Shown: positions 35,118 to 46,683 of the stretch, piece after piece | How the letters are laid out: the number at the start of each line of letters is the position of its first letter | Numbering within the stretch: the stretch's first letter is position 1 | Source: Rhizobium sp. P32RR-XVIII | Lineage (GTDB): Bacteria; Pseudomonadota; Alphaproteobacteria; Rhizobiales; Rhizobiaceae | Direction: 5' to 3' | DNA: 64,000 nt | NCBI RefSeq assembly: GCF_012641395.1 | Contig: NZ_JABAIH010000002.1 | Span: 434,001-498,000, forward strand | Notes under the pieces: model-generated | What the model was told of the DNA's origin: nothing | What the model saw: only the letters and a program-made list of their open reading frames with translations | Databases searched by the model: none | Translations under genes and position numbers: made by a program

Positions 35118-36275
35118 ATGTCTGTTCGTCGACTAGCCGAAGATCAATTCCAGCCTGCCGCATTCGCCTTCAATGACGAGAACGCGGCTTGGGCGGACAA
35201 GACGATCAAGAAATATCCCGCGGGCCGTCAGCAATCGGCAGTCATTCCGATATTGATGCGGGCGCAGGAGCAGGAGGGCTGGGTGACCCGCGCGGCGATC
35301 GAGAAGGTCGCCGACATTTTGGGCATGGCCTATATCCGCGTCCTCGAGATCGCGACCTTTTACACGCAGTTCCAGCTTGCTCCCGTCGGAACGCGCGCGC
35401 ACGTTCAGGTGTGCGGCACCACGCCTTGCATGCTGCGCGGCGCCGAAGGTCTGATAAAGGTCTGCAAGAGCAAGATTCACGATCATCCCTTCGAGAGGAA
35501 CGCCGAGGGCACGCTCTCCTGGGAGGAGGTCGAATGTCTCGGCGCCTGCGTCAACGCGCCGATGGTGATGATCGGCAAGGACACCTACGAGGACCTGACG
35601 CCGGAGCGCCTGGAAGAGATCATCCATTCCTTTGATGCCGGCATTGGCGCAAGCATCACGCCCGGCCCGCAGATCGACCGTCATTTCTCGTCGCCCGCAG
35701 GTGGCCCGACGACGCTTCTGACGGCGGACCCAAAGCCGAAGGCGAAGACCTCCGCCAAGCAGCCCGCGGAAGATGCTGTAAGCCTGCCTCCCGCCGAAGC
35801 AGGCCGGCCGAAGAGCACGGACGCTGAAACCAATCCGGCGCTGAAGACGCCCCACACGGCGCCCAGGTCCGCGGCGAAGAATGCGAAAGCTGCGGAAACG
35901 CAGCCGCTTTCCGGAACGGCCACAAGCGTTTCCGAAGCGAAGACGCCGGGCAGCAAGGGGCAGGGGGCTCCGGTTGCTGCAAAGCCGTCGCTGACCGACA
36001 AGAACCGCCCGGCTGGCATCGAAAAGCCGGCAGCTCCGGACGATCTCAAGTTGATCTCGGGCGTCGGTCCGAAGATCGAAAGCACGTTGAACGAACTCGG
36101 CATCTTCACCTACGCACAGGTCGCAGGCTGGAAGAAGGCCGAGCGCGAATGGGTCGACGGATACTTGAATTTCAAGGGCCGCATCGAGCGCGACGACTGG
36201 GTCAAGCAGGCCAAGGCGCTCGCCAAGGGCGGCGAAGCGGAATATATCAAGGTCTTCGGTAAGAAGCCGCGGTAA
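35118..36275 (+). CDS. nuoE: NADH-quinone oxidoreductase subunit E with C-terminal helix-hairpin-helix extension
   Basis: Residues 1-185 are a normal NuoE: the [2Fe-2S] cluster N1a cysteines are Cys99, Cys104, Cys140 and Cys144 (HVQVCGTTPC, VECLGAC). Standard NuoE is about 170-240 aa; here it is 385. The extra part is a low-complexity Ala/Pro/Lys linker (about 190-305) and a compact domain at 308-385 (DDLKLISGVGPKIESTLNELG..., IERDDWVKQAKALAKGG). This resembles the helix-hairpin-helix (H3TH-like, COG3743) module. The same module occurs in the 207 aa protein three genes on. Electron transfer from FMN is the known role; the role of the extension is unknown. Confidence 0.95.
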   Translation: MSVRRLAEDQFQPAAFAFNDENAAWADKTIKKYPAGRQQSAVIPILMRAQEQEGWVTRAAIEKVADILGMAYIRVLEIATFYTQFQLAPVGTRAHVQVCGTTPCMLRGAEGLIKVCKSKIHDHPFERNAEGTLSWEEVECLGACVNAPMVMIGKDTYEDLTPERLEEIIHSFDAGIGASITPGPQIDRHFSSPAGGPTTLLTADPKPKAKTSAKQPAEDAVSLPPAEAGRPKSTDAETNPALKTPHTAPRSAAKNAKAAETQPLSGTATSVSEAKTPGSKGQGAPVAAKPSLTDKNRPAGIEKPAAPDDLKLISGVGPKIESTLNELGIFTYAQVAGWKKAEREWVDGYLNFKGRIERDDWVKQAKALAKGGEAEYIKVFGKKPR

Positions 36276-36285
36276 GAGGTGAAGC

Positions 36286-37590
36286 ATGTTACAAGATAAA
36301 GACCGCATCTTTACCAACATCTACGGCCTCAAGGACAAATCCCTGAAAGGCGCGATGAGCCGCGGCCATTGGGACGGCACCAAGCAGATCCTGGAAAAGG
36401 GCCGCGACTGGATCGTCAACGAGATGAAGGCCTCCGGCCTTCGCGGCCGTGGTGGCGCAGGCTTTCCGACTGGTCTGAAGTGGTCCTTCATGCCGAAGGA
36501 AAGCGATGGCCGCCCGCACTATCTCGTCGTCAATGCCGACGAGTCGGAGCCGGGGACCTGCAAGGACCGCGACATCATGCGCCACGATCCGCATACGCTG
36601 ATCGAAGGCTGCGTTATCGCGAGCTTCGCGATGGGTGCCAATACCGCGTACATTTATGTCCGTGGCGAATATATCCGTGAGCGCGAAGCGCTGCAGGCCG
36701 CGATCGACGAGTGCTATGATGCCGGTCTGCTAGGCAAGAACAACAAGCTCGGCTGGGACATGGACATTTTCGTCCACCACGGCGCCGGTGCTTACATCTG
36801 CGGCGAAGAAACCGCGCTGCTCGAAAGCCTCGAGGGCAAGAAGGGCCAGCCTCGTCTGAAGCCGCCATTCCCGGCCAATATGGGTCTCTACGGCTGCCCG
36901 ACGACGGTCAACAACGTCGAGTCGATCGCCGTCGCGCCGACGATCCTTCGCCGTGGTGCAGCCTGGTTCTCCTCGATCGGCCGTCCGAACAATGTCGGCA
37001 CCAAGCTCTTCATGCTCTCCGGCCACGTCAACAAGCCGTGCACCGTTGAAGAAGAAATGGGCATCACCTTCCGCGAACTCGTCGACCGTCATGCCGGCGG
37101 CATCCGCGGCGGCTGGGACAACCTGCTTGCCGTCATTCCGGGCGGCGCATCGTGCCCCATCGTTCCGGCTAAGGACATCATCGACTGCCCGATGGATTTC
37201 GACGGTCTGCGTGCAGTCGGTTCGTCCTTCGGTACGGCCGCCGCGATCGTCATGGACAAGTCCACCGATGTCATCAAGGCGATCGCCCGCATCTCCGCGT
37301 TCTTCAAGCACGAGAGCTGCGGCCAGTGCACGCCGTGCCGCGAAGGCACCGGCTGGATGTGGCGCGTGATGGAGCGCATGGCCAAGGGCAATGCCCACAA
37401 GCGCGAGATCGACATGCTCTTCCAGGTAACGAAGCAGATCGAAGGCCACACCATCTGCGCGCTCGGCGACGCCGCCGCATGGCCGGTGCAAGGTCTGATC
37501 CGTAATTTCCGTCCTGAGATCGAGGCGCGTATCGACCAGTACACGGCGAGCGCACTGGATCACGGCGCGGTCCTCGAAGCTGCGGAGTAG
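36286..37590 (+). CDS. nuoF: NADH-quinone oxidoreductase subunit F
   Basis: This 434 aa subunit binds NADH, FMN and cluster N3. FMN/NADH region: [15 protein letters not shown] and [18 protein letters not shown]. Cluster ligands: [15 protein letters not shown] and the later Cys in [16 protein letters not shown]. It starts 11 bp after nuoE with AGAGGTGAAGC before the ATG. Confidence 0.98.
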   Translation: MLQDKDRIFTNIYGLKDKSLKGAMSRGHWDGTKQILEKGRDWIVNEMKASGLRGRGGAGFPTGLKWSFMPKESDGRPHYLVVNADESEPGTCKDRDIMRHDPHTLIEGCVIASFAMGANTAYIYVRGEYIREREALQAAIDECYDAGLLGKNNKLGWDMDIFVHHGAGAYICGEETALLESLEGKKGQPRLKPPFPANMGLYGCPTTVNNVESIAVAPTILRRGAAWFSSIGRPNNVGTKLFMLSGHVNKPCTVEEEMGITFRELVDRHAGGIRGGWDNLLAVIPGGASCPIVPAKDIIDCPMDFDGLRAVGSSFGTAAAIVMDKSTDVIKAIARISAFFKHESCGQCTPCREGTGWMWRVMERMAKGNAHKREIDMLFQVTKQIEGHTICALGDAAAWPVQGLIRNFRPEIEARIDQYTASALDHGAVLEAAE

Positions 37591-37594
37591 AAAG

Positions 37595-38218
37595 ATGAAG
37601 GCATCTCACAGTGCATGGAAGGAAGGCGCGCCCGATCTCTCGGCCGACTTCGGCCGGCTTGCTGTCGAGATGCTGGAGCGTACTTTGCCGGTGCATCCGC
37701 TGATGGCGCCGCCCGTCGCCGCGATGGCGGCCGTGACCGCGATCGGTTTCGGCTTCTCGACGCAGATGGCGGGCGCATTTCTGGGCGCGATGCAGGGTGC
37801 GTTCGAGGCTACGCACAGACTGGCGGAAGCGCTCGACGACACGCCGCCGGAAGAGCCTAAGCCGGAAGTGCGGATCAAGCCGGAGCATATCCGGCCGGCA
37901 GCGGTGAAGAAGGCTAAGCTTGCGATTGTCCCGGTCGCTGAGCAGAAGGCTCCGGCTCTGAGGCAACCTGCGGCCCCAAAGAAGCCGGCGGTACGCGCAA
38001 AGAAGGCCGACGACCTGAAGCGGATTGCCGGCATCGGGCCGAAGCTTGAGCAGGTTTTGAATGCAAGGGGCATTCGGACCTTTGCCGAGATCGCGGCCTG
38101 GACGGATGCGGATATCGCCAAGATCGACGCCGAACTCGGTTTCGACGGCCGCATCGCCCGTGACGATTGGACGGGTCAGGCGAAGGCGCTTGTTGCGAAG
38201 GGCCGCAAGCGGACTTGA
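37595..38218 (+). CDS. Helix-hairpin-helix domain protein within the nuo operon
   Basis: This 207 aa protein lies between nuoF and nuoG and starts 5 bp after nuoF. Residues about 36-69 are hydrophobic and alanine/methionine-rich, possibly one membrane or amphipathic helix; residues 85-135 are a Pro/Lys linker. Residues 139-203 (DDLKRIAGIGPKLEQVLNARG..., FDGRIARDDWTGQAKALVAKG) match the C-terminal module of the NuoE in the same operon. It may be a membrane-tethered accessory of complex I or a duplicate of the NuoE extension. No established function is known to me. Confidence 0.85.
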   Translation: MKASHSAWKEGAPDLSADFGRLAVEMLERTLPVHPLMAPPVAAMAAVTAIGFGFSTQMAGAFLGAMQGAFEATHRLAEALDDTPPEEPKPEVRIKPEHIRPAAVKKAKLAIVPVAEQKAPALRQPAAPKKPAVRAKKADDLKRIAGIGPKLEQVLNARGIRTFAEIAAWTDADIAKIDAELGFDGRIARDDWTGQAKALVAKGRKRT

Positions 38219-38392
38219 TCTTTTGCGGCTGCCGCAAGGCAGCCGCGGACCCGGTTTCGGTTGCTGAAGCCGGATAGAGAATTTGGGCGACACCGGTGCC
38301 TGCGGGGACAAAATCCTGCCTGGCAGCGGCAAATGTTGCAGAATGGGTTTGTTTGCCGCCATCCGGCGAACAGGAAACAGGACTGAGTGACG

Positions 38393-40474
38393 ATGGCAAA
38401 ACTGAAGATTGACGGCAACGAGATCGAAGTCCCGGATCATTTTTCGCTGCTGCAGGCATGCGAAGAAGCCGGTGCTGAAGTTCCGCGCTTCTGCTTCCAC
38501 GAGCGGCTGTCGGTCGCCGGTAATTGCCGCATGTGTCTTGTCGAAGTGAAGGGCGGCCCGCCGAAGCCGCAGGCATCCTGCGCCATGGGCGTACGCGACA
38601 TCCGCGGCGGCCCGAACGGCGAACTGCCCGAAGTCTTCACCAACACGCCGATGGTCAAGAAGGCCCGCGAAGGCGTGATGGAATTCCTGCTGATCAACCA
38701 TCCGCTCGATTGCCCGATCTGCGACCAGGGTGGCGAATGCGACCTGCAGGACCAGGCGATGGCTTTCGGCATCGATACCTCCCGCTATCAGGAAGACAAG
38801 CGCGCCGTCGAAGACAAGTACATCGGCCCGCTCGTCAAGACGGTCATGAACCGCTGCATTCACTGCACGCGTTGCGTCCGCTTTACGACGGAAGTTGCCG
38901 GTATCTCGGAGCTCGGTCTGATCGGCCGTGGTGAAGACGCCGAAATCACCACCTATCTCGAGCAGGCGATGACCTCCGAGCTGCAGGGCAACATCGTCGA
39001 CCTTTGCCCGGTCGGCGCGCTGACCTCGAAGCCTTTCGCCTTCACGGCCCGCCCGTGGGAACTGAACAAGACGGAATCGATCGACGTCATGGACGCGCTT
39101 GGTTCGGCGATCCGCGTCGATACCCGCGGCCGCGAGGTCATGCGTATCCTGCCGCGCGTCAACGAAGCGATCAATGAAGAGTGGATCTCCGACAAGAGCC
39201 GCTTCATTTGGGACGGCCTGAAGACGCAGCGCCTCGATCGTCCGTACGTTCGCAAGGATGGCCGTCTCCAGCCGGCGACCTGGGCCGAAGCCTTCGGCGC
39301 CATCAAGACTGCCGTAGCCGCAACGACCGGCGACAAGATCGGCGCGATTGCCGGCGACCTCGCTTCCGTCGAGGAAATGTACGCGCTCTCCGAACTGGTG
39401 AAGTCGCTCGGCTCAGAGAACCTCGATTGCCGCCAGGATGGAACGGCACTTGATCCGTCGCTCGGCCGCGCAAGCTACATCTTCAACCCGACGATCCAGG
39501 GCATCGAAGAAGCAGACGCACTCCTCATCATCGGCGCCAATCCGCGTTACGAAGCCTCGGTGCTCAACGCCCGCATCCGCAAGCGCTGGCGCCGGGGTGG
39601 TTTCCCGATCGGTGTGATCGGCGAAGCCGCCGACCTGCGCTATCAGTACGAATATCTCGGCTCCGGCCCGGACACGCTGAAGGAGCTGGTTGACGGCAAC
39701 CATGCCTTCGCCAAGGTCCTGACCGAGGCCAAGAAGCCATTGATCATCATCGGGCAGGGCGCTCTGGCGCGTGGCGATGGTGCCGGTGTGCTCGCAAGTG
39801 CTGCAAAGCTCGCGGACGCTGTCGGTGCTGTTGTGGACGGCTGGAACGGCTTTGCGGTGCTTCATACGGCGGCTTCGCGCGTCGGGGGCCTCGATCTCGG
39901 TTTCGTGCCGGGCGCCAAGGGCGTCAATGCCGCTGAGATGCTCGCCTCGATGGACGTGCTCTTCCTGCTTGGCGCAGACGAGCTCGACTTCACGCGCAAG
40001 GCTGCCAAGCTCACGGTCTATATCGGCTCGCACGGCGACAACGGCGCGCACAATGCCGATGTCATTCTGCCGGCCGCCGTCTACACCGAAAAGTCGGGCA
40101 CCTGGGTCAACACCGACGGCCGCGTCCAGATGGGCAACCGTGCCGGTTTCGCACCCGGCGACGCTCGCGAAGACTGGGCGATCCTGCGCGCGCTTTCCGA
40201 CGTCCTCGGCAAGAAGCTTCCCTTCGACTCGCTTGCCGAACTGCGCTCGAAACTCTATGCCGCGTTCCCGCATTTCGCGGCCCTCGACGAGATCGCACAA
40301 CCAGACAGCGCCAAAATTGCCGCACTGGCCAAAAAAGCCGGGAAGATGAACAAATCCGGGTTTGCTTCACCCGTCAAAGACTTCTATTTGACGAACCCGA
40401 TAGCGCGTGCCTCGGCTGTCATGGCCGAGTGCTCCGCATTGGCCCGCAACAACTTCAAAGTCGCGGCAGAATAA
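38393..40474 (+). CDS. nuoG: NADH-quinone oxidoreductase subunit G
   Basis: This 693 aa subunit holds the N1b [2Fe-2S] and N4/N5 [4Fe-4S] clusters. Visible ligands: CFHERLSVAGNCRMC (N1b), the DCPICDQGGECDLQD segment with the His of N5 upstream, and CIHCTRCVRF. The C-terminal half is a molybdopterin-oxidoreductase-like fold without the cofactor. Start at the ATG at 38393, with a GTG two codons before. A 174-bp gap separates it from the 207 aa gene; no terminator is evident there. Confidence 0.98.
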   Translation: MAKLKIDGNEIEVPDHFSLLQACEEAGAEVPRFCFHERLSVAGNCRMCLVEVKGGPPKPQASCAMGVRDIRGGPNGELPEVFTNTPMVKKAREGVMEFLLINHPLDCPICDQGGECDLQDQAMAFGIDTSRYQEDKRAVEDKYIGPLVKTVMNRCIHCTRCVRFTTEVAGISELGLIGRGEDAEITTYLEQAMTSELQGNIVDLCPVGALTSKPFAFTARPWELNKTESIDVMDALGSAIRVDTRGREVMRILPRVNEAINEEWISDKSRFIWDGLKTQRLDRPYVRKDGRLQPATWAEAFGAIKTAVAATTGDKIGAIAGDLASVEEMYALSELVKSLGSENLDCRQDGTALDPSLGRASYIFNPTIQGIEEADALLIIGANPRYEASVLNARIRKRWRRGGFPIGVIGEAADLRYQYEYLGSGPDTLKELVDGNHAFAKVLTEAKKPLIIIGQGALARGDGAGVLASAAKLADAVGAVVDGWNGFAVLHTAASRVGGLDLGFVPGAKGVNAAEMLASMDVLFLLGADELDFTRKAAKLTVYIGSHGDNGAHNADVILPAAVYTEKSGTWVNTDGRVQMGNRAGFAPGDAREDWAILRALSDVLGKKLPFDSLAELRSKLYAAFPHFAALDEIAQPDSAKIAALAKKAGKMNKSGFASPVKDFYLTNPIARASAVMAECSALARNNFKVAAE

Positions 40475-40486
40475 GGGCAGGGGACT

Positions 40487-41530
40487 ATGGACTCATTCTT
40501 TTCCACGTATGTCTGGCCCGGCCTCATCATGGTCGGCCAGTCGCTTCTCCTGCTGGTATGCCTTCTGGTATTCATCGCCTATGTCCTGCTTGCTGACCGC
40601 AAGGTCTGGGCAGCGGTTCAGCTTCGCCGCGGACCGAACGTCGTCGGTCCTTTCGGCCTGTTCCAGTCCTTCGCGGACCTACTGAAGTTCGTCTTCAAGG
40701 AGCCGGTCATTCCAGCGGGCGCAAACAAGGTCGTGTTCCTGCTCGCACCGCTCGTCACCGTGCTTCTGGCGCTGTCCACCTGGGCTGTCGTACCGCTGGC
40801 GGATGGCTGGGTCATCGCCAACATCAACGTCGGCATTCTCTACATCTTCGCGATTTCGTCGCTCGAAGTGTACGGCATCATCATGGGCGGCTGGGCTTCG
40901 AACTCGAAGTATCCGTTCCTTGGCGCGCTTCGCTCGGCGGCGCAGATGGTGTCCTACGAAGTCTCGATCGGCTTCGTGATCGTCACCGTTCTCCTCTGCG
41001 TCGGTTCGCTGAACCTGACGGACATCGTTCTTTCGCAGCAGACGGGCCTCGGCACCAAGCTCGGCCTGCCGCCGTCGTTCCTCGACTGGCACTGGCTGTC
41101 ACTGTTCCCGATGTTCATCGTCTTCTTCATCTCGGCTCTGGCTGAAACCAATCGTCCGCCTTTCGACCTTCCGGAAGCGGAATCGGAGTTGGTTGCCGGC
41201 TTCATGGTCGAATACGGCTCCTCGCTGTACATGATGTTCATGCTCGGCGAATACGCGGCCATCTGCCTGATGTGCGCGCTGACGACCATTCTCTTCCTCG
41301 GCGGCTGGCTGCCCCCGGTTGACGTTTGGTTCCTGAATTGGGTACCGGGCATCATCTGGTTCACGCTGAAGGCCTGCCTGGTGTTCTTCATGTTCGCGCT
41401 GGTTAAGGCTTTCGTGCCGCGCTACCGCTACGACCAGCTGATGCGCCTCGGCTGGAAGGTCTTCCTTCCGCTGTCGCTCGCCATGGTCGTCATCGTTGCA
41501 TTCGTGCTGAAACTGACGGGATGGGCATGA
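40487..41530 (+). CDS. nuoH: NADH-quinone oxidoreductase subunit H
   Basis: This 347 aa membrane subunit connects the peripheral arm to the membrane arm, forming part of the quinone tunnel, and has eight helices. Family blocks: [21 protein letters not shown] and [24 protein letters not shown], with the conserved acidic loop. GGGCAGGGG precedes the ATG. It lies 12 bp after nuoG. Confidence 0.98.
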   Translation: MDSFFSTYVWPGLIMVGQSLLLLVCLLVFIAYVLLADRKVWAAVQLRRGPNVVGPFGLFQSFADLLKFVFKEPVIPAGANKVVFLLAPLVTVLLALSTWAVVPLADGWVIANINVGILYIFAISSLEVYGIIMGGWASNSKYPFLGALRSAAQMVSYEVSIGFVIVTVLLCVGSLNLTDIVLSQQTGLGTKLGLPPSFLDWHWLSLFPMFIVFFISALAETNRPPFDLPEAESELVAGFMVEYGSSLYMMFMLGEYAAICLMCALTTILFLGGWLPPVDVWFLNWVPGIIWFTLKACLVFFMFALVKAFVPRYRYDQLMRLGWKVFLPLSLAMVVIVAFVLKLTGWA

Positions 41531-41570
41531 TGATGTCCGCCGTTGTTTCCAGCAAATTTGGAGGTTGAAG

Positions 41571-42062
41571 ATGGCTAGCTTGTCTAACGCCGTCAACTCG
41601 CTGTTCCTCAAGGAATTCGTCGGCGCATTCTTCTTGTCGATGCGCTATTTCTTCCGTCAGAAGGCGACGATCAATTACCCCTTCGAGAAGAATCCGGTCA
41701 GCCCGCGCTTCCGCGGCGAACATGCGTTGCGCCGCTATCCGAACGGTGAAGAGCGCTGCATCGCCTGCAAGCTCTGCGAAGCGATCTGTCCAGCTCAGGC
41801 CATCACCATCGAGGCGGGTCCCCGCCGCAACGACGGCACACGCCGCACCGTGCGGTACGACATCGACATGGTGAAGTGCATCTATTGCGGCTTCTGCCAG
41901 GAAGCGTGCCCGGTCGATGCCATCGTCGAGGGCCCGAACTTCGAGTTCGCCACGGAAACCCGCGAAGAACTTTATTTCGACAAGCAGCGGCTTCTCGACA
42001 ATGGAGATCGCTGGGAGCGCGAAATCGCCCGCAACATTGCGATAGATGCGCCGTACCGTTGA
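41571..42062 (+). CDS. nuoI: NADH-quinone oxidoreductase subunit I
   Basis: This 163 aa subunit has two [4Fe-4S] ferredoxin motifs, [13 protein letters not shown] and [16 protein letters not shown], for clusters N6a and N6b. Start at 41571 with GGAGGTTGAAG just upstream; 40 bp after nuoH. A 140-bp gap to nuoJ follows, without a visible gene. Confidence 0.98.
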   Translation: MASLSNAVNSLFLKEFVGAFFLSMRYFFRQKATINYPFEKNPVSPRFRGEHALRRYPNGEERCIACKLCEAICPAQAITIEAGPRRNDGTRRTVRYDIDMVKCIYCGFCQEACPVDAIVEGPNFEFATETREELYFDKQRLLDNGDRWEREIARNIAIDAPYR

Positions 42063-42202
42063 TCGGAATCTGAAATGCCGCGCAGCGGGCGCTTGCCTCG
42101 CGCGGTCAACATGCACCGGAGCTGTTGCTGGCTTGATGCTCGCGAGGCTCCATCGGGCAGGGAACTCCCGGCTGCCCGGGGGAAGATGAAAAAGGCACCA
42201 AC

Positions 42203-42817
42203 ATGGGTCTGCAGGCTCTATTTTTCTATCTTTTCGCCTTTGTCGCGGTAGCGTCGGCGTTCATGGTCATCTGGGCAAAGAACCCGGTTCACTCGGTTCT
42301 GTTCCTCATCGTGACCTTCTTCAATGCCGCTGGATTATTCCTGCTCTTGGGCGCTGAGTTCCTGGCGATGATCCTGCTCGTCGTCTATGTCGGCGCGGTC
42401 GCGGTTCTCTTCCTTTTCGTGGTGATGATGCTCGACATCGACTTCGCCGAGTTGCGCGCGGGCGTCCTCGAATATGCGCCGGTCGGCGCGCTGATCGGCC
42501 TGATCCTTGCGGCCGAACTGATCATCGTCGCCGGCGGCAGCGTGATCTCGCCCACCGTCGCAAAGAACGTCGGCATGCCGATCCCGGCCATTACCGAGCG
42601 CACAAATACCGCCGCGCTCGGCGACGTGCTCTATACGAACTACATCTTTTACTTCCAGATCGCCGGTTTTGTTCTTCTCGTCGCCATGATCGGCGCGATC
42701 GTGCTGACGCTCAAGCACCGCACCAACATTCGCCGGCAGGATATTTCCAGACAGGTTGCCCGCACGCCCGAGACCGCCGTCGAGGTGGTCACGGTCAAGC
42801 CGGGGCAGGGCGTCTGA
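42203..42817 (+). CDS. nuoJ: NADH-quinone oxidoreductase subunit J
   Basis: This 204 aa membrane subunit has five helices. Family segments: [56 protein letters not shown] (positions about 24-80, key residues AKNPVHS, YVGAV, MMLDID). The C-terminal tail is polar. The gene ends 22 bp before nuoK. Confidence 0.97.
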   Translation: MGLQALFFYLFAFVAVASAFMVIWAKNPVHSVLFLIVTFFNAAGLFLLLGAEFLAMILLVVYVGAVAVLFLFVVMMLDIDFAELRAGVLEYAPVGALIGLILAAELIIVAGGSVISPTVAKNVGMPIPAITERTNTAALGDVLYTNYIFYFQIAGFVLLVAMIGAIVLTLKHRTNIRRQDISRQVARTPETAVEVVTVKPGQGV

Positions 42818-42839
42818 GGCAGGACAAGGAACAAAGAAC

Positions 42840-43148
42840 ATGGTCATCGGTCTTTCCCATTACCTGACGGTCAGCGCCATCCTTTTCACGATCGGCATCT
42901 TCGGCATCTTCCTCAACCGGAAGAACATCATCATCATCCTGATGTCGGTCGAACTCATCCTGCTCTCGGTCAACATCAACATGGTCGCCTTCTCGTCGTT
43001 CCTCAACGACATTGTCGGCCAGGTCTTCGCACTATTCATTCTGACGGTTGCCGCGGCCGAAGCGGCGATCGGTCTTGCAATTCTCGTTGTCTTCTACCGT
43101 AACCGCGGCTCGATCGCGGTCGAAGACGTCAATATGATGAAGGGCTGA
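42840..43148 (+). CDS. nuoK: NADH-quinone oxidoreductase subunit K
   Basis: This 102 aa membrane subunit has three helices, with conserved Glu residues of the proton path in [12 protein letters not shown] and [11 protein letters not shown]. Start at 42840, following AAGGAACAAAGAAC. The longer frame that overlaps nuoJ is not coding. Confidence 0.97.
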   Translation: MVIGLSHYLTVSAILFTIGIFGIFLNRKNIIIILMSVELILLSVNINMVAFSSFLNDIVGQVFALFILTVAAAEAAIGLAILVVFYRNRGSIAVEDVNMMKG

Positions 43149-43155
43149 GTGGCTC

Positions 43156-45156
43156 ATGTTCCTCTATAAGGCTATTGTCTTTCTTCCCCTGATCGGCGCG
43201 ATCATCGCCGGCTTTTTCGGCCGTGCGATTGGCGCCAAGGCGTCGGAATACGTCACCTCCGGTCTGCTGGTCATCGCCGCCATCCTTTCGTGGTACGTCT
43301 TCTTCACGGTCGGCTTGGGTCATCTCGATGGTGGGCCGATCAAGGTCGAAGTACTGCGCTGGATCCAGTCCGGCGGCATCGATTCTTCCTGGTCGCTGCG
43401 CATCGACACGCTCACCTCCGTCATGCTGATCGTCGTCAACACGGTCTCGTCGCTGGTACACATCTACTCGATCGGATACATGCATCATGATCCGCATCGC
43501 CCGCGCTTCTTCGCCTATCTCTCGTTCTTTACCTTCGCCATGCTGATGCTGGTGACCTCCGACAACCTGCTGCAGCTGTTCTTCGGCTGGGAGGGCGTTG
43601 GCCTCGCGTCCTATCTGCTGATCGGTTTCTGGTACAAGAAGCCGTCGGCGAACGCAGCCGCGATGAAGGCCTTCATCGTCAACCGCATCGGCGATTTCGG
43701 TTTCCTTCTCGGCATTGCCGCTGTGTTCTACCTTTTCGGTTCGATCGGCCTGGATACGATCTTCGGCAACGCCTCGAGCTTCGCCCCTGCGGAAAGCGGA
43801 GGTGAGGGCGGCCAGATCGTTCTCAATTTCCTCGGCATGCAGCTCGACAAGTCGCATGCGCTGACAGCGGCCTGCCTGCTGCTCTTCATGGGCGCCATGG
43901 GTAAGTCCGCGCAGGTCCCGCTGCACACCTGGCTGCCGGATGCCATGGAAGGCCCGACGCCGGTTTCAGCACTCATCCATGCCGCAACCATGGTGACCGC
44001 AGGCGTCTTCCTTGTTGCTCGCATGTCGCCGCTCTTTGAACTTTCGCCGGACGCTCTGACCGTCATTACGGTCATCGGCGCGATCACTGCCTTCTTCGCG
44101 GCAACCGTCGGCCTCGTGCAGAACGACATCAAGCGCGTCATCGCTTACTCGACCTGCTCGCAGCTCGGCTATATGTTCGTGGCGCTCGGCGTCGGCGCAT
44201 ATGGCGCGGCGATCTTCCACCTCTTTACGCACGCCTTCTTCAAGGCACTGCTGTTCCTCGGCGCCGGCTCGGTCATCCATGCCGTCGATGGCGAGCAGGA
44301 CATGCGCCACATGGGCGGCCTTCGCGGGCACATCCCGATGACGTTCGCGATGATGACGATCGGCACGCTGGCGCTGACCGGCGTCGGCATTCCCTTCACC
44401 CCGATCGGTTTCGCAGGCTTCTTCTCCAAGGACGTGATCATCGAGGCTGCGTTTGCCTCGCACTCTCCGGCCGCAGGCTTCGCCTTTACGCTGCTGGTGA
44501 TCGCGGCTCTGTTCACGAGCTTCTATTCCTGGCGCCTTATCTTCCTCACCTTCTTCGGCCGGCCGCGCGCCTCCCATGAGGTGATGCACCACGTTCACGA
44601 ATCCCCGCAGGTCATGCTCGTGCCGCTCTACATTCTGGCGATCGGTGCAGTCTTCGCCGGCGTCCTGTTCGAAGGCCGCTTCTATGGCGAGGAATATGCT
44701 GAGTTCTGGAAGGGCGCGCTCTTCACCAGCGCCGAGAACGAACTGCTGGAAGAATTCCACCACGTTCCGGTTTGGGTAGGCCTCAGCCCCTTCATCGCGA
44801 TGCTCATCGGCTTCGTCACGGCCTGGTACATGTACATCAAGTCGCCGTCGACGCCGCGCACGCTCGCGCACCAGCACCGGGTGCTCTACCGGTTCCTGCT
44901 CAACAAGTGGTACTTCGATGAGCTTTACGATTTTCTTTTCGTCCGTACCGCAAAGGGCCTCGGCCGCTTCCTTTGGCAGAAGGGTGACATTGGCGTCATC
45001 GATACCTACGGACCGAACGGCGTTGCCGCCCGTGTCCTCGACGTCACCAATCGCGTGGTCCGTCTGCAGACCGGTTACCTTTATCACTATGCCTTCGCCA
45101 TGCTGATCGGCATTGCGGCGCTCGTTACCTGGATGATGCTCGGGAGTTCTATCTGA
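43156..45156 (+). CDS. nuoL: NADH-quinone oxidoreductase subunit L
   Basis: This 666 aa antiporter-like proton-pumping subunit has about 16 helices plus a C-terminal lateral helix. Hallmarks: [19 protein letters not shown] and [27 protein letters not shown], with the discontinuous-helix Lys/His residues in the middle. It begins 7 bp after nuoK. The stop overlaps the nuoM start (TGATG). Confidence 0.98.
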   Translation: MFLYKAIVFLPLIGAIIAGFFGRAIGAKASEYVTSGLLVIAAILSWYVFFTVGLGHLDGGPIKVEVLRWIQSGGIDSSWSLRIDTLTSVMLIVVNTVSSLVHIYSIGYMHHDPHRPRFFAYLSFFTFAMLMLVTSDNLLQLFFGWEGVGLASYLLIGFWYKKPSANAAAMKAFIVNRIGDFGFLLGIAAVFYLFGSIGLDTIFGNASSFAPAESGGEGGQIVLNFLGMQLDKSHALTAACLLLFMGAMGKSAQVPLHTWLPDAMEGPTPVSALIHAATMVTAGVFLVARMSPLFELSPDALTVITVIGAITAFFAATVGLVQNDIKRVIAYSTCSQLGYMFVALGVGAYGAAIFHLFTHAFFKALLFLGAGSVIHAVDGEQDMRHMGGLRGHIPMTFAMMTIGTLALTGVGIPFTPIGFAGFFSKDVIIEAAFASHSPAAGFAFTLLVIAALFTSFYSWRLIFLTFFGRPRASHEVMHHVHESPQVMLVPLYILAIGAVFAGVLFEGRFYGEEYAEFWKGALFTSAENELLEEFHHVPVWVGLSPFIAMLIGFVTAWYMYIKSPSTPRTLAHQHRVLYRFLLNKWYFDELYDFLFVRTAKGLGRFLWQKGDIGVIDTYGPNGVAARVLDVTNRVVRLQTGYLYHYAFAMLIGIAALVTWMMLGSSI

Positions 45157-46667
45157 TGACCGATTGGCCTATCATTTCAACGGTCATCTTCTTGCCGATG
45201 GTCGGTGTGTTGCTGTTGTTGTTCATGCGCGACGACGGCCCACACGGTCGCCAGAACGTCATGATCATTTCGCTCGTGACGACCATTGTCACCTTCCTTC
45301 TCTCTCTGGTCGTCTGGTTCGGCTTCGATGGTAACAGCCCCAGCTACCAGATGGTGGAGCAATACGCCTGGATGGCGAACGGGATCTCCTACCATGTCGG
45401 TGTCGACGGAATTTCAGTTCTGTTCGTCGTCCTCGCGACTTTCCTGATGCCTTTCGGCGTGTTGACGAGCTGGAATGCGATTACGCTGCGCCCCAGGGAT
45501 TACATGATCGCCTTCCTGGTCCTGGAAACGCTGATCATCGGCGTTTTCGCCTCCATGGACATTGTCCTCTTCTACGTGTTCTTCGAAGCCAGCCTTATCC
45601 CGATGTTCCTGATCATCGGTGTGTGGGGCGGACCTCGGCGCATCTACGCGACGTTCAAGTTCTTCCTTTACACGCTGCTTGGCTCCATCTTCATGCTGAT
45701 CGCCATCATTGCGTGCTATATCGAGGTTGGCTCGACGTCGATCCCGGCACTCCTCGGCCATCATTTCTCCCCGGAAATGCAGACGTGGCTCTGGCTTGCG
45801 TTCTTCGCGTCATTTGCCGTCAAGGTACCGATGTGGCCCTTCCACACCTGGTTGCCGGACGCGCACGTCGAGGCTCCGACGGCTGGCTCCGTCGACCTTG
45901 CGGCGTTGCTGCTGAAGTTCGGCGGCTATGGCTTCCTGCGGTTCTCCCTGCCGATGTTCCCGCATGCGTCGGAGTACTTCGCGCCGCTCATCTTCGGTCT
46001 GTCGGTAACCGCCATCATCTACGCATCGCTGGTGTCGCTGATGCAGACCGACATCAAAAAGATGATCGCTTATTCGTCGGTGGCGCATATGGGCTACGTG
46101 ACGATGGGTATCTTCGCCGTGAACCAGGAAGGCATTCATGGTGCGATCTTCCAGATGCTGTCGCACGGCATCATCTCGGGCGCGCTCTTCCTCTGCGTCG
46201 GCGTCATCTATGAACGCACCCATACCCGCGACATCTCGCACTATGGCGGCGTGGTCAGCACGATGCCGCGGTATGCCACCGCTCTGATGGTATTCACCAT
46301 GGCCAATGTCGGCTTGCCGGGAACATCCGGTTTCGTCGGCGAGTTTCTGACGGTGATCGGCATTTTCCGCGTCAACACCTGGGTCGCAATTTTCGCGGCC
46401 TCAGGTGTGATCCTGTCGGCTGCCTATATGCTCTGGCTGTATCGTCGCATCATCTTTGGTGCGCTCGAAAGGCAATCGATCAAGGAGCTGCTGGATATCT
46501 CCTTCCGCGAGAAGTTCATCGTTTATCCCTTGATGGCGGTGATCATCTTCTTCGGTATCTATCCTGCTCCGGTCTTTGATGCGTCGGCTGCTTCAGTGGA
46601 TCTGCTAATCAACAATTACCGCGCGGCAGTCGACGCCCTGCCGAGCACCGCACTGCTTGTGAAATGA
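45156..46667 (+). CDS. nuoM: NADH-quinone oxidoreductase subunit M
   Basis: This 503 aa antiporter-like subunit has the conserved [30 protein letters not shown], and [13 protein letters not shown] with the proton-path Glu. Its ATG uses the last base of the nuoL stop, so translation is coupled. About 14 membrane helices. Confidence 0.98.
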   Translation: MTDWPIISTVIFLPMVGVLLLLFMRDDGPHGRQNVMIISLVTTIVTFLLSLVVWFGFDGNSPSYQMVEQYAWMANGISYHVGVDGISVLFVVLATFLMPFGVLTSWNAITLRPRDYMIAFLVLETLIIGVFASMDIVLFYVFFEASLIPMFLIIGVWGGPRRIYATFKFFLYTLLGSIFMLIAIIACYIEVGSTSIPALLGHHFSPEMQTWLWLAFFASFAVKVPMWPFHTWLPDAHVEAPTAGSVDLAALLLKFGGYGFLRFSLPMFPHASEYFAPLIFGLSVTAIIYASLVSLMQTDIKKMIAYSSVAHMGYVTMGIFAVNQEGIHGAIFQMLSHGIISGALFLCVGVIYERTHTRDISHYGGVVSTMPRYATALMVFTMANVGLPGTSGFVGEFLTVIGIFRVNTWVAIFAASGVILSAAYMLWLYRRIIFGALERQSIKELLDISFREKFIVYPLMAVIIFFGIYPAPVFDASAASVDLLINNYRAAVDALPSTALLVK

Positions 46668-46683
46668 TGACGGGACTTTGGAA

